A DNA stretch of 64,000 nt, from positions 66,001,597-66,065,596 of the forward strand of contig CM037590.1 of assembly GCA_021018995.1 (NCBI GenBank). The letters run 5' to 3'. How positions within the stretch are numbered: the first letter of the stretch is position 1; each line of letters begins with the position of its first letter. This stretch comes from Chloranthus sessilifolius. Taxonomy: Eukaryota > Streptophyta > Magnoliopsida > Chloranthales > Chloranthaceae. The notes below the pieces were generated by a model. The model searched no databases, was not told the origin of the DNA, and worked only from the letters and a program-made list of their open reading frames with translations. Positions 1 through 10,539 of the stretch are shown here, in pieces. A program made the translations under genes and the position numbers.

Positions 1-973
1 AACGGAGCTTCTCACCGACTTCTTCCCAATTCAACGGAGACGTGCATCGTCGTCCATACAAGGCTTCATAAGGCGCCATCCCAATACTCGACTGATAGCT
101 GTTATTGTAAGCGAACTCGATCAGAGGCAAATGTTGATCCCATGAACCATGAAAGTCCAACATACATGCACGTAACATATCCTCTATAATCTGGTTCACT
201 CTCTCAGCCTGCCCATCTGTCTGAGGATCAAGCGCTGAGCTGAACTCTAATTTAGAACCCATGCCTTCCTGAAATCATCGCCAGAATTGCGACATATATA
301 GCGGATCTCTATCACATACGATGCTGACTGGTATGCCATGTAACCGAACTATCTCCTTCATGTACAGCTCCGCTAGCTTATTGGCTGTATACATAGTCCG
401 ATACGACAGAAAATGTACAGATTTCGTCAGTCGATCTACAATAACCCAGATGACATTGTTCTTCCTCAATGTGCTCGGTAATCCCAAAATAAAATCCATA
501 GAAATGGCTTCCCATTTCCACTCTGGTATTGGCAATGGTTGTAACAAACCTGCTGGATTCCGATGGTCCACTTTCACCTGCTGGCAGACCAAACACCGAA
601 AAATATAATCTGTAACATCTTTCTTCAGTCCTCTCCACCAAAAACTTCGCTTGAGATCTTGGTACATTTTGGTACTTCTAGGATGTATAGCATACATAAA
701 CTTGTGTGCTTCCTCTAAAATTGTATCTTTAAGATCTTTCGTATCAGGTATGCACATCCGATCTCTAAATAGCAAAGTGTCATCATCCTTGATGATAAAA
801 TCAGGCCTGATCCCGTTGATCACATCCCTTCTAATGGCCATAAGCTCATCGTCAATCATATGGAACTTACGCACGTTATCAAACAACGTGAGCCATATCA
901 CAATAGTAGCCATCAATGCCCCTGAACCCTTGACATCAATCAGTGTATCGCATAAGGCCAGGTCCTCAAGTAG
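1..973 (-). pseudogene. int: gypsy integrase pseudogene, cut by the left edge
   Basis: The N-terminal HHCC zinc-binding domain is at about 740-590 (H-x5-H, then CLVCQQVK). The catalytic core follows with the first Asp in MDFILGLP, the second Asp in VCDRDP, and the Glu in QTDGQAERVNQ near 240-215, so the D,D-35-E triad is recognisable. A stop interrupts the core at about 272-274 after QFWR. The sequence continues past position 1, so the C-terminal part cannot be judged. Confidence 0.9.
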
Positions 974-976
974 ATG

Positions 977-2207
977 TCACCGATGTACTCTGGTGATAAG
1001 ATGTGTCAACTGTGCTGAAGACTTCATACTCAAAGCATCTGCCACAGCGTTGGCCTTCCCAGGGTGATACTGGATGAAACAATCGTAATCTTTCAAGAAC
1101 TCCATCCATCTACGCTGTCGCATATTCAAATCCTTCTGGGTAAACAGATACTTAAGGCTTTTGTGGTCCGTGTAGATATCAAAAGTCTCACCATATAAGT
1201 AGTACCTCAGTATCTTTAAAGCAAAGATCACCGCCGCTAACTCCAGATCATGAGTTGAGTAATTTCTCTCATGTTCCTTAAGCTGTCTAGAGCCATACGC
1301 GATAACCTTCTTGTGCTGGTTGAGGACACAACCCAAACTACTATAAGATGCGTCACTATAGATAGCGAAACCCCCTCTGCCAGAAGGTATAGCTAATACT
1401 GGTGCTGTAGTCAGACGCGTCTTCAGTTCCTGAAAACTCTTCTCACATCTATCGGTCTAGTCAAACTTAGCATTCTTCTTGGTAAGCTGAGTAAGTGGAC
1501 TCGAGAGTTTGGAGAACCCCTCTACAAACCGTCTGTAGTATCCTACTAACTCAAGAAAACTACGGACTTCTGTTACTGTTCTCGGTTGTTCCCAATTCAC
1601 GAAGGCCTCGATCTTCGTCGGGTCGACTGTTATACCCTTAGCAGAGACAATATGGCCCAAGAAACTAACTTGGTCCAGCCAAAACTCACACTTACTGAGC
1701 TTCGCATATAATTTGTGATCTCTGAGGGTCTGTAAGGCTACGTATAAATGTTCTTCATGTTCTTCCTTTGTCTTGGAATAGACAAGGATGTCATCTACAA
1801 AGACAACCACATATTTATCCAAGTGTGGTTTGAACACTCGGTTCATCAGGTCCATGAAAGATGCAAGTGCGTTCGCCAATCCAAATGGCATAACCAAGAA
1901 CTCATAGTGCCCATATCTGGTTCTGAACGCCGTCTTTTTAACATCTTCTGCTTTGACTCATAGCTGATGGTAACCTGACCTCAAGTCAATCTTCATAAAG
2001 AACCTCGCTCCTTGTAACTGATCAAACAGATCATCGATCCTAGGAAGCGGGTAACAATTCTTAATCGTCAACTTGTTCAGCTGCCGATAGTCAATGCATA
2101 GACGCATTGAACCATCCTTCTTTCTGACAAACAACACTAGTGCTCCCCAAGGAGACACTCGGTCGAATGAATCCTTTGTCAAGCAGTTCTTGTAGTTGCT
2201 CCTTCAA
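977..2207 (-). pseudogene. pol: gypsy reverse transcriptase-RNase H pseudogene
   Basis: RT motifs in order are [46 protein letters not shown] and the catalytic FVDDILVYS; RNase H follows with [11 protein letters not shown] and [13 protein letters not shown]. The domain copies element RNA into DNA and removes the RNA strand. Inactivating changes are a frameshift at about 2160-2175 just before SPWGA, a stop at 1955-1957 after GYHQL, a stop at 1454-1456, and another at 974-976 after the RNase H part. The Asp pair of the polymerase site is kept. Confidence 0.92.
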
Positions 2208-2210
2208 CTC

Positions 2211-2857
2211 TTATAATTCTGCTGGAGCCATCCGATAAGGAGCCTTAGATACTGGTTCAGTGCCTGGAACCAAATTTATTACAAACTCAATCTCCCGAGC
2301 TGGTGGTAGTCCTAGAAAATCCTCAGGGAACACATCGGGATACTCGCATGTAACATGAATATCGGATATCACATTCGTCTCTTCCCATTGCTCTTGTAGA
2401 AAGGCCATATATCCACTACATCTACTCTTCATCATCTTCTCAGCCCGAATAGCAGATATCAACGGAGCTACCTTAAACTTTACCCCGAAGAATCTGAATG
2501 ATCGCTCCTTTGGAGGGTGAAAAACCACTATCTTCCTAAGACAATCAACGCTCGCGTAGTAAGCGGATAGCCAGTCCATTCTCAGAATAATGTCGAATTC
2601 CTTCATATCTAACAATATTAAATCTGCCAGGGTCTCGTGATCATCTGCTGACACTAACACCGATTTACACACTGTGAGTGCATTCACTGCACTACTCGTA
2701 GGAATGGACACTGTCAATATAAAATCTAACTGCTCAGGAGTGGCGCTCAATTCCTTCGTAAATTGGGGCCTTAAGAATAAATGCGTAGAGCCTAGGTCTA
2801 TCAAGACTCGTGCTCTGTGAAAACAAATATCACAACTCCTATACACTTTCAGCTCAC
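2211..2857 (-). pseudogene. pro: gypsy aspartic protease pseudogene
   Basis: This is the retropepsin-like part of pol, which cleaves the polyprotein. The active-site region reads IDLGSTHLF; the family normally has D-S/T-G, so the residue after the catalytic Asp is changed to Leu. Downstream are the conserved DFDIILRMDWL-type segment (spelled EFDIILRMDWLSAY here) and the linker to RT with LPPAREIEFVINLVPGT. A TAA stop at 2208-2210 ends the frame just before the RT. Confidence 0.88.
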
Positions 2858-3009
2858 CTATAAGCCAATTACAATATTAGATCAAGCGTTTAAGATGTGT
2901 GTGCATATGTGTACTATTATTATAATACTTAATCAAAGCAATTCTATCTTTACTAAATTTTCAGTTCATCTTACTAGATAAAATAGCTTCTCTTGAATTT
3001 TAATCATAC
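2858..3009 (-). other. candidate spliceosomal intron at gag-pro junction
   Basis: On the minus strand this 152 bp begins CAAG|GTATGA and ends CTTATAG|GT. A CTAAT branch-point-like motif lies about 26 nt before the 3' end, and the body is AT-rich. Gag and protease are in different frames; removing exactly this segment (phase 1, Gly codon at the join) puts them in one frame. Alternatives are a short insertion or ordinary decay, since the unspliced frame also looks family-like for a few residues. Confidence 0.4.
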
Positions 3010-4297
3010 CTTGGATGACATCATTTGATGTCAGAGCATCTGTAGTGGTAACAGCGTATGCTCGACCGTGAACCACAGGTCGAGAAGATCTTTGCGTGGA
3101 CACCGATCCTAACCTCTCTTTGTCGTCTTTGCTCTCCTCGGGGCAACTCCTAACCAAGTGGCCCATCTTGCCACACCTGAAGCACGCCCCTGTATCCCTC
3201 CGACAATCCTCTGTCTTGTGTGGTTTCCCACACTTTGCACATGACACAGCTGGAGTGAAAGAAGAGACCCTTGAAGGTCCCTGGGTTACTGAGGCCCCAC
3301 TACCAAAAGACCCAGACGGTCGAAATGGTCTGGAAGATGTAGGCACTGCTGCTCTCTGGTACGAATTCGAACCCGAGGAAATCGCCGGTCGAGAATGCAT
3401 AGGGTATCTCGGAGGTCTGGAGAATCTAACCCTCTTGTTCTGCTCCGAGTCCTGAGACTGCCCTTGAAATGGCCTCTCTCTCGCCTGCTTGTCTATCCAA
3501 GAGAACTGTTTCTGGTTCTCCTCCTCTGCTATGAGAGCCTTGGCCATCACTCCCTCATATGTCTCTATTTCCCACATGGCGACATCCTTTTGCAAGTTCT
3601 GCCTCAGGCCAAGTTGAAATTTCCTTGCTCTCATCAGATCAGTGGCTACGTGCTGGGGTGCAAACCTAGCCAGTCGATCAAATTCAGTGCCATAATCCCT
3701 CACTGACATTGCACCCTGCTTCAGCTCTATAAATTTTACCTCCCACTGATGTCTCACAACTTTCGGAAAGTATTTGTGGTAAAACACTTCCGTCAACTCC
3801 TCCCATGTCCAAGGAGTGTGAGGAAACTCTCTCTGTCTATTCTGTGACACAGACTTCCACCAAGGTCCGGCGTCACCATCCAACTTGAAAGTGGCCCAGC
3901 GCACTTTCTCCACATCGTTGCACTAGAGCACTTCAAAAAGCTTCTCCATCTCTTCTATCCATCCCTCTGCCTCTATGGGATCCGTCTGACCCGAGAAGTT
4001 AGGAGGTCTCATTCTCCTAAACTCTGCCAACCCGCTTGGCTGATGAGGTGGTCTAGCTGCCTACTGAGTCAGAGCAGCTGCCTGCTGAGCGACGTTGGTA
4101 GCCAATGCTTCCAACACCTGCTCCATTCTCTCTTTATTACTTCTTCTTCCTCCTCTCGGTCCCACGGGAACCACGTTGGTGTGCGAGAGGAATTCTAATC
4201 CCCGCGATGTGCCAACCACATCGGGGATCTCCCTCAGAGGAACCTCTCTTTGACTTTCCCTTCCTCCACTGCGTCCGCCTCTAAACTTAGGGCCCAT
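3010..4297 (-). pseudogene. gag: gypsy gag pseudogene (capsid plus two zinc knuckles)
   Basis: The frame starts at an ATG at 4297, about 90 bases inside the PBS, and codes for the Gag polyprotein that forms virus-like particles and binds the element RNA. The capsid part lies at about 3500-3960. Two CCHC-type knuckles follow near 3150-3240: C-x2-C-x3-H-x4-C and C-x2-C-x4-H-x4-C. Two in-frame TAG stops, at 4058-4060 and 3923-3925, break a frame that is otherwise continuous, so full-length Gag cannot be made. The region between the knuckles and the protease contains a candidate intron (2858-3009). Confidence 0.9.
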
Positions 4298-4388
4298 ACT
4301 GGTCTGTCATTGTGAAAACAATAACATTGATCAGTACATAGATTGTGAAAACAATCCAACATGAACCCGTAATTCAACCTAAAGCCTA

Positions 4389-4401
4389 GGCTCTGATACC
4401 A
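4389..4401 (-). other. primer-binding site (initiator-Met tRNA)
   Basis: On the minus strand TGGTATCAGAGCC follows the LTR end (...GTCACA) after a 2-nt spacer. This matches the 3' end of plant initiator-Met tRNA and fixes the inner edge of the 5' LTR. Confidence 0.9.
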
Positions 4402-5718
4402 ACTGTGACAGCCCGTATTTTCATGCCCAGAAATCCGTGCCATCAGGATCATACTCTGATGATCCCCAGGACAAATCACGAAGTGTCTGCTTGTATAGCG
4501 GAAATCAAGCTGACACTGTCCAGCAGTGGTAGGTCAATCCATCACATAAGATATTTAATTTAAAAGAAATAATAAATAAAACGTGTATCTAATTATATCA
4601 AAAGAATATACATTCTCAAAAAGGAACCACGAAGAACCAATGGTGATGGACATCCATCACCCAAAATAATGGTTCCAATAGAATGTATAGTAATACTATA
4701 AAAGAAAGTAAAATCTACAGAAGTAAATACAAGAGTGGCCACCAGGCACACAACAATTCAAAGTTTATACAAAATCCCCAAAACAGTGGGCCAGTTTACC
4801 CAGACTAAGGATAGAAATCGTCCGCCTGGACGTCCGTCTCCTCGTCCTCTGCCTCAGCCTCTAGATCCGGCTGATAGTCAGGGTCACTCTCAGTATCAGG
4901 AACTCTAGACTCATAACCAAAAATGTTAATGGAAACAGGGTGAGCTAACCATCTAAGCTCAGTAGAAGAATATCAGTTAAAATTACATCTTAATTGTAAA
5001 ACATGGTAACAGAAGACATGGTCAGAATTGAACATGTGCAAATAGATATTTCAGAATGCAGAATTTATCAAAGCAGCAAATCATATCGGAATCCATGAAA
5101 TGTGATGCGTTTAGTGTTTAATGACTTAGAATAATAAACTTAAATAACTCCCATGAGTATAGCACGTAGTAGCCAGATTTGGTCCGATGGATAATCCCAA
5201 CCATCGTCGTTCACATGAACAATTTCAGGAATGCAACAATGCCTCAACTATGGAGTGCAATTGTGCCGAGGATTTTCAAGCAAATGCACGAGTGTGCCAG
5301 ACACGGATATACCGCCGAGACGGTGAGATTCGTCAGATTGTTAAACCTCAAATTCCATGCAGACATATTATACTTTAACAGAATTCAGATGACAGATGAT
5401 AGGTATCAGATAGCAAGAGTCAAATACATAACAGAGTTGCCACACATATGCTAAACATGACTGAACAGTAAAATCAGACTATGCAGTTTTATGTAAAACA
5501 TTGGAATCCATGAGATCAAGAATAAATGTAATTTCAATTGAATTCCCCTACCTCAGATCAGACCTCTTTCTAAGCAAATCCAAAGCTTTTTAAAGCGTCA
5601 TGGTTCGATCCTAGACCATAAACATTATATACTAAGTGTTAGGCATGTCAGATGGTCAACTGGTATGGTGTCCAGTCTCATTCAATTCACACAATCAAAA
5701 CAGGACAAAAATAGGGGT

Positions 5719-6095
5719 AATTGATCGATCAACACCCTTATTGATCGATCAATCCACCTTGTTGATCGATCAATGACCTCATTGATCGATCAACACACTC
5801 AATTCAACTCACCAGCAACTGAGGTAGTTGATCGATCAATGACCTTTATTGATCGATCAACACCCTTCATTGATCGATCAATACCTTAATTGATCGATCA
5901 ATAATCCCTTTTCTTCACACTTTAGCACAGCCAAAATTGATCGATCACCAACTTGGTTGATCAATCAATGCGCCCTGTTGATCAATCAATGCCCTCATTG
6001 ATCGATCAATAGCCTAAAATCTAAAATTTCCCACCTTCTGTTCACATTTGTGATTTATACAGATTGATCGATCAATGCCTTCATTGATCGATCAC
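5719..6095. repeat. phased array of TTGATCGATCAA palindromes
   Basis: About 14 copies of the 12-bp palindrome TTGATCGATCAA, some changed to GATCAATC, are spaced about 20-21 bp apart where tightest (starts at 5721, 5741, 5762, 5782), with variable spacers. The array is part of the gypsy LTR; about eight more copies lie at 7985-8215 on the other side of the nested insertion, so the original array was continuous. Confidence 0.85.
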
Positions 6096-6102
6096 TACTA
6101 GT

Positions 6103-7982
6103 TGATGTGTCCTTAAATTTGTACTCGCAAGTGCACGAATCGTGATGTAGTCAGTGGGTGCAAAGTACGAGATCGTTCCCACGAGGATTGGTTAGAAAAT
6201 TTAAAATTAAAAATAGCAATTAACTAAAAGAATTTCCACAGATCTATCACAGTAACCAACAACCTAGAATTTTGAGAACTTTTGATAAATGAGATAAATG
6301 CTAACAGATAAATACTAACTGAATTTAAGAATTAAACAATTAATGAAAGATAAGGATTGGGATGCTAAATCCTCCCATCGTAGGTTTATTATTTACAGAA
6401 TACCAATCTGTGGATTGAGATATGAGATCTTTAACAGATTTCTCAAAAGAAGCATTGCCCTATACACACGTGAGTTCTAAAATATAGATCTGAGATCACT
6501 GATATGTATGATTAACATCCCATGAGTGTATGATTAACACTCACACCTCGGACAATATTTAGAACCCAATCTCTAGGGTGATGTCCAAAGGACAATCTAA
6601 AATCAAGGAGATGTATGATTAACACCCCATGGGTGTGTGATTAACACCCACACCTCAGATCGTGATTGGAACTCACCACTGGGATAAAGTCATACTATCA
6701 ATCCGAGATTAAGGAGATGTATGATTAACACCCCATGAGTGTATGATTAACACTCACACCTCAGATGGCAGTAAAACTTCACCCAGAGATGGGTAATAAT
6801 TAGGATAAAATCATTATTGCAGATCTGAAATCATAGGGCACGATTAGCTCCTAGATCTCGGACTAAAATGATGATTTCACCATTTTCAATGAATATTAGG
6901 GTCTTAGAAAGATATCAGGCATCTCAATCACACAGATTTATATTAATGTAAATGAATACCTCGAATGGGGTTCATTAGATCCCCATCCTTAATGAAACTA
7001 GCCACACATAATTGAAATAAGTAATAAAATAAATGCAGAAGTTGAAAATGCCATTAAAATATATTAAATAATTATCTACAAAAATCCACGAAAGCTTTAA
7101 TCCAAAGTACATACACCTCCTTCTTCAAAGTGGATCCAAATCAGAAAAACTAAGACTTATCTTCTTCTAAAAATGAATATTAAAAAGGTAGTTCAAGAAA
7201 CTGGGACTCAATGCCCTTACACGTTGAAAAGCAGAAGACAAAACAAATAGAAGAATGCAGTAAAAAATGAAAACTCTAAAAAACAGAAGTCCCTAAAAAG
7301 AAGAATGCAGAAAAAAATAAGAATAAATCTCCGAAGGACTCCTCGAATGAATATATCTCCAAAAATATCTTTTTCCTTAATTGTCAAAACAGAGGCCACT
7401 TTTTCCTCCAAGATTTTATTCCGTGAAAAGAGTACCGAGATTCTCGCGGCCAAACAAAATTCCGGACTCAAATTCAAATTTGGTCGATCGATTGACTAAA
7501 GAGGGTCGATCGATCGACCATATCAGATTCTATTTTGAAATTTCAAATCTTCTGGATTAGGTCGATCGATCGACCAAAAAGGGTCGATCAATCGACCTCC
7601 CAAATTTTCGTGAATTCTCGCTACACTTTGTATCAGACACTGTCTCGGTATTTCAGCCATAACGTTTTATCCCGAAGTCAGATTGAGGCGATATTTATGG
7701 CGTTGGAAAGCTGACGACGAGTTCTACAACTATTGTGTTTTGACAATTTTTTGAATCTAACATCTTGAAGGTTCAAATTGAGCTCCAAGTCGGGATAAGT
7801 TCTGAATGTCCAAGGTAGCACGAATTTGACGTTATATTATGAACTTTTGGGTTATTTCATGCTCAACACATCTCCAGGCCTATAAATCACTAAAACTATA
7901 TAAAACATGTTAAATGACTTTCATCAGATAGCTAAATGTAGTTCTTTAGGGGTGAAATATCATCATATTTCACTGCACATCA
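6103..7982. mobile_element. solo LTR nested in the gypsy LTR
   Basis: This 1,880 bp unit begins TGATGTG and ends CACATCA (perfect 7-bp terminal inverted repeat) and is flanked by the 5-bp direct repeat CTAGT at 6098-6102 and 7983-7987. There is no coding sequence and no internal PBS, which fits a solo LTR left by recombination between two LTRs. It also holds three 107-bp repeats (about 6505-6770) and GGTCGATCGA palindromes at 7480-7600. Orientation was not determined. Confidence 0.85.
6505..6770. repeat. three tandem 107-bp repeats inside the solo LTR
   Basis: The motif TGTATGATTAACAYCCCATG recurs at about 6505, 6612 and 6718, each time followed by a second ATTAACAC and CACACCTC, giving a period of 106-107 bp. 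Confidence 0.8.
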
Positions 7983-9359
7983 CTAGTCATTGATTGATCA
8001 CCCTCTCTGTGATCGATCAATACTCAGGGTTGATCGATCAATCCACTAATTGATCGATCAATCCACTAATTGATCGATCAACACCCTTCGAGCATTAAAC
8101 TTCTAATAATTTCAGGGTTTCTGTTCCCTTATTTATCTTATACAGATTGATCGATCAATGGCCTTCATTGATCGATCACCCAAGTATTGATCGATCAGTC
8201 TTGTCATTGTTCGATCAATAATGACAGAAACTCTATCATTAATGGAGGTCATCTATTTTTCCTATTTTTGACCAATTTTCATGAATGGTTTCTTGCAACC
8301 ATTAATACACACACAACACATATATAAGGGCTCTCATCTACCAAAATTTAAACGTACAAACACACCTTTAGTTAGGCCCTTTCGGGGTTCTGGCAAAAAG
8401 GCCCGAAAGGGGTTTCAGATCTAGAACTCAGGTAGCATCTCCGTTGTGACTCCGATATGCAAAGTATCGACTCCGATTCAGCACGCAGAGGTCTCACACG
8501 CACTTAGACTGTACTTGAGCTCGTCTCATTGAACTCTACATACCCTAACTAAGATTCACACACGAACTCGGCACTTCTAACCCTCTTTCGTCATAGAGCA
8601 CCCTCAAATCTCAACCAATCTACTGATTCTTAGCTCAAGAACAAGGGGAAGAAGAACAAGAATACCTCTCCAGGTCTCTCCCTTCCCTTATAGGCTACCT
8701 AAACTGAAATATCTTTGATATTTCAGTTTAGACCCTAATTTGCACTCCGGTGTTAAGCGCGAATACGGTCGCTACGACATAACGTGCTACGTCGATACCC
8801 TACACAACTCAGACTTAAGCGAAAATGCACGTGTGAACTCATCTAACTATGGTGCAACCTTATGTCAACTAATATTAATTATGAATTTTTAAATCGGTCT
8901 CGATTTCCATGCCGGGCACGCATATCGAAATAGTTAGTTTCTCGTTCATAATTTTCAGGTCGTTACAAACTGTCTCTAGAAATTGGAAGGGTTAAAGTAA
9001 AGAACAAAGAGCAAGCATCTAGTTATATGCATCATATATGAACAATGAAATGAAATATGACGGAAAAGAAGGATGATTTTTCTTATGTAGTATGATTCTT
9101 CTTTATATTTTTTCAACTTTATCAGTCGGCCTTAGTTAATATAGTTTATAGGATTACTTTTCGTATGTTACAAAGCCACAAGTTCAAATGCCATATTTGT
9201 ATTTGGATTTCATTAATGAATGGAAGGTTTGTGACACTTTTAGCCATTTATTATGTGAATGGCAGTAGTTTCTTAAGCAAAAGAATAAAAAAAAAAATGC
9301 CAAACTCCTAACTTTAAACAATGGTTGTAATAGAATATCATGTGTTATTAATTTTCCAG

Positions 9360-9590
9360 GCTTATTAAAGAGTTTGAGAGAGAAGTGAAGGAAGAAGAGA
9401 GTAGAAATGCTCCCGACATCAACAAGATGCTCTTTGAAAAAAAACAGTCAATGGTATAGTTTAATGCCTTAAATTCTGTACCTTTTAAACTGTGGTGATT
9501 TCCCTTATTGGTTATCCAACTTCAACTGAATACACTACACATTATCTTGCATATTAAAGAATTGAACTCGTATGTTGCTCTCATAAAGCA
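9360..9590 (+). pseudogene. fragment of a novel plant SNARE (NPSN-type) gene, two exons
   Basis: The first exon, 9360-9453, sits between an acceptor (TTTTCCAG) and a donor (GTATAG). It encodes LIKEFEREVKEEESRN, then a stretch ending EKKQSM. The second, 9553-9590, encodes IKELNSYVALIKQ and ends at a good donor (GTGAGT). These are consecutive pieces of the N-terminal helical region of the NPSN11/12/13 family, Qb-SNAREs of the plant secretory pathway and cell plate. The start, the rest of the protein and the C-terminal membrane anchor are absent. The acceptor before the second exon reads TTGCAT instead of ending AG, so splicing would fail. It is therefore a gene relic or a transposon-captured fragment next to the gypsy LTR. 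Confidence 0.72.
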
Positions 9591-9753
9591 GTGAGTAAAT
9601 AACTATTTGTCGCCTTCCCCATTTTTTCTGTGCACAATATGTCTCCTTATATTTATCGAAGTCAACTGAATTTGGACAGCCTATCAGTAATTTAAGCTAT
9701 TAGCTTCTCCATAGTCTATACTTCTACTTCTCATTGTTATTATTGCCATAAGG

Positions 9754-10014
9754 TTGGAACGAGTGGTTAATTTTGGAAATCATGATGTAATCGGAGGCGG
9801 GGAGGGGAGTATCTTATTCAACTATACGAAGTTTTTAGATAATATCCTTATACTTTTCGATGCCACCCCACTTACATCCAATGTTTCTTTTGTTGCTCCA
9901 CTGGATAGTAATTGGTGTCGGGTGGGCATGTACTTGGGTTATAACAATGAAATTCTGAAGGATGAGGGACCCATAGAACCCTCAAATAGCTTATTAAAAA
10001 AAGTTTGTGATTAG
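9754..10014 (+). other. open reading frame of unknown nature (86 aa)
   Basis: The frame opens at a non-ATG codon (TTG) and continues for 86 codons to a TAG after KKVCD. It is preceded by a possible acceptor (GCCATAAG). It has no motif I recognise; the start ERVVN resembles a short NPSN segment but the rest does not. It could be a captured exon or chance. Confidence 0.2.
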
Positions 10015-10539
10015 AAATCTTGTCTTTTGGCTTCCAAATTGTATTCAAATTTATTTGTTATTTTTTATTAGGACACATTAACAGTAAAGTTTAATTTCGT
10101 TAAATTGTCCTCACAAAGACACATACACAATAGAGTGATGGTTCATCAGCTGGAACCTGCTTGATGAAGGTTTTAGAACAAATCGAATTTGTATGGAAAC
10201 TGGACTCTCATTGGATCGTAGTAACGAACTTGCACTCTAGAAAATTAGGCCAATTCTTGAATAATCTGGGAGTCAATTCAAAATCGATTATCATATTCTT
10301 ATTGTTTGAGCACAACTACTTTGACAACTATAGTTGGTGTATTTACTTACCATTTCTTTTTACTGTACATTTTAAGAGTTGGTAAGTAGGTTGACAACTA
10401 ATAAACAACAACCTAATTACATCAAAACAGCAACATTAGCAGAAGATTTCACCACTTAGTCACAGCCCCACAATCCAATAGTGGAAACAATTAAAAGAAC
10501 TATGAAGTTGAAAAAATGTAACCCTTTTAGAAGCCACCT

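Larger units (their letters stand above)
1..8967 (-). mobile_element. Ty3/gypsy LTR retrotransposon (chromovirus, Tekay/Del-like), 3' end cut by window
   Basis: On the minus strand the order is 5' LTR (8967 to 4404), initiator-Met PBS, gag with two zinc knuckles, protease, reverse transcriptase, RNase H, and integrase running off position 1. Protease-RT-RH-integrase order is diagnostic of Ty3/gypsy. The long LTR and the wording of the integrase core suggest the Tekay/Del group, which is inference. The reading frames carry several stops and at least one frameshift, so the copy is dead. The 3' LTR and any chromodomain lie outside the window. Confidence 0.93.
4404..8967 (-). mobile_element. 5' LTR of the gypsy element, interrupted by a solo LTR
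   Basis: On the minus strand the LTR starts TGTAACGACC at 8967 and ends GCTGTCACA at 4404. After subtracting the insertion at 6103-7982 and its TSD copy, it is about 2.68 kb, long as expected for Tekay/Del elements. No coding region is seen inside. It carries two clusters of TTGATCGATCAA palindromes (5719-6095 and about 7985-8215). Confidence 0.85.

Noticed and set aside
5719-8215. CRISPR-like regular repeats
   Set aside because: The repeats are 12-bp palindromes with about 8-bp spacers inside a plant LTR; there are no cas genes and the context is eukaryotic.
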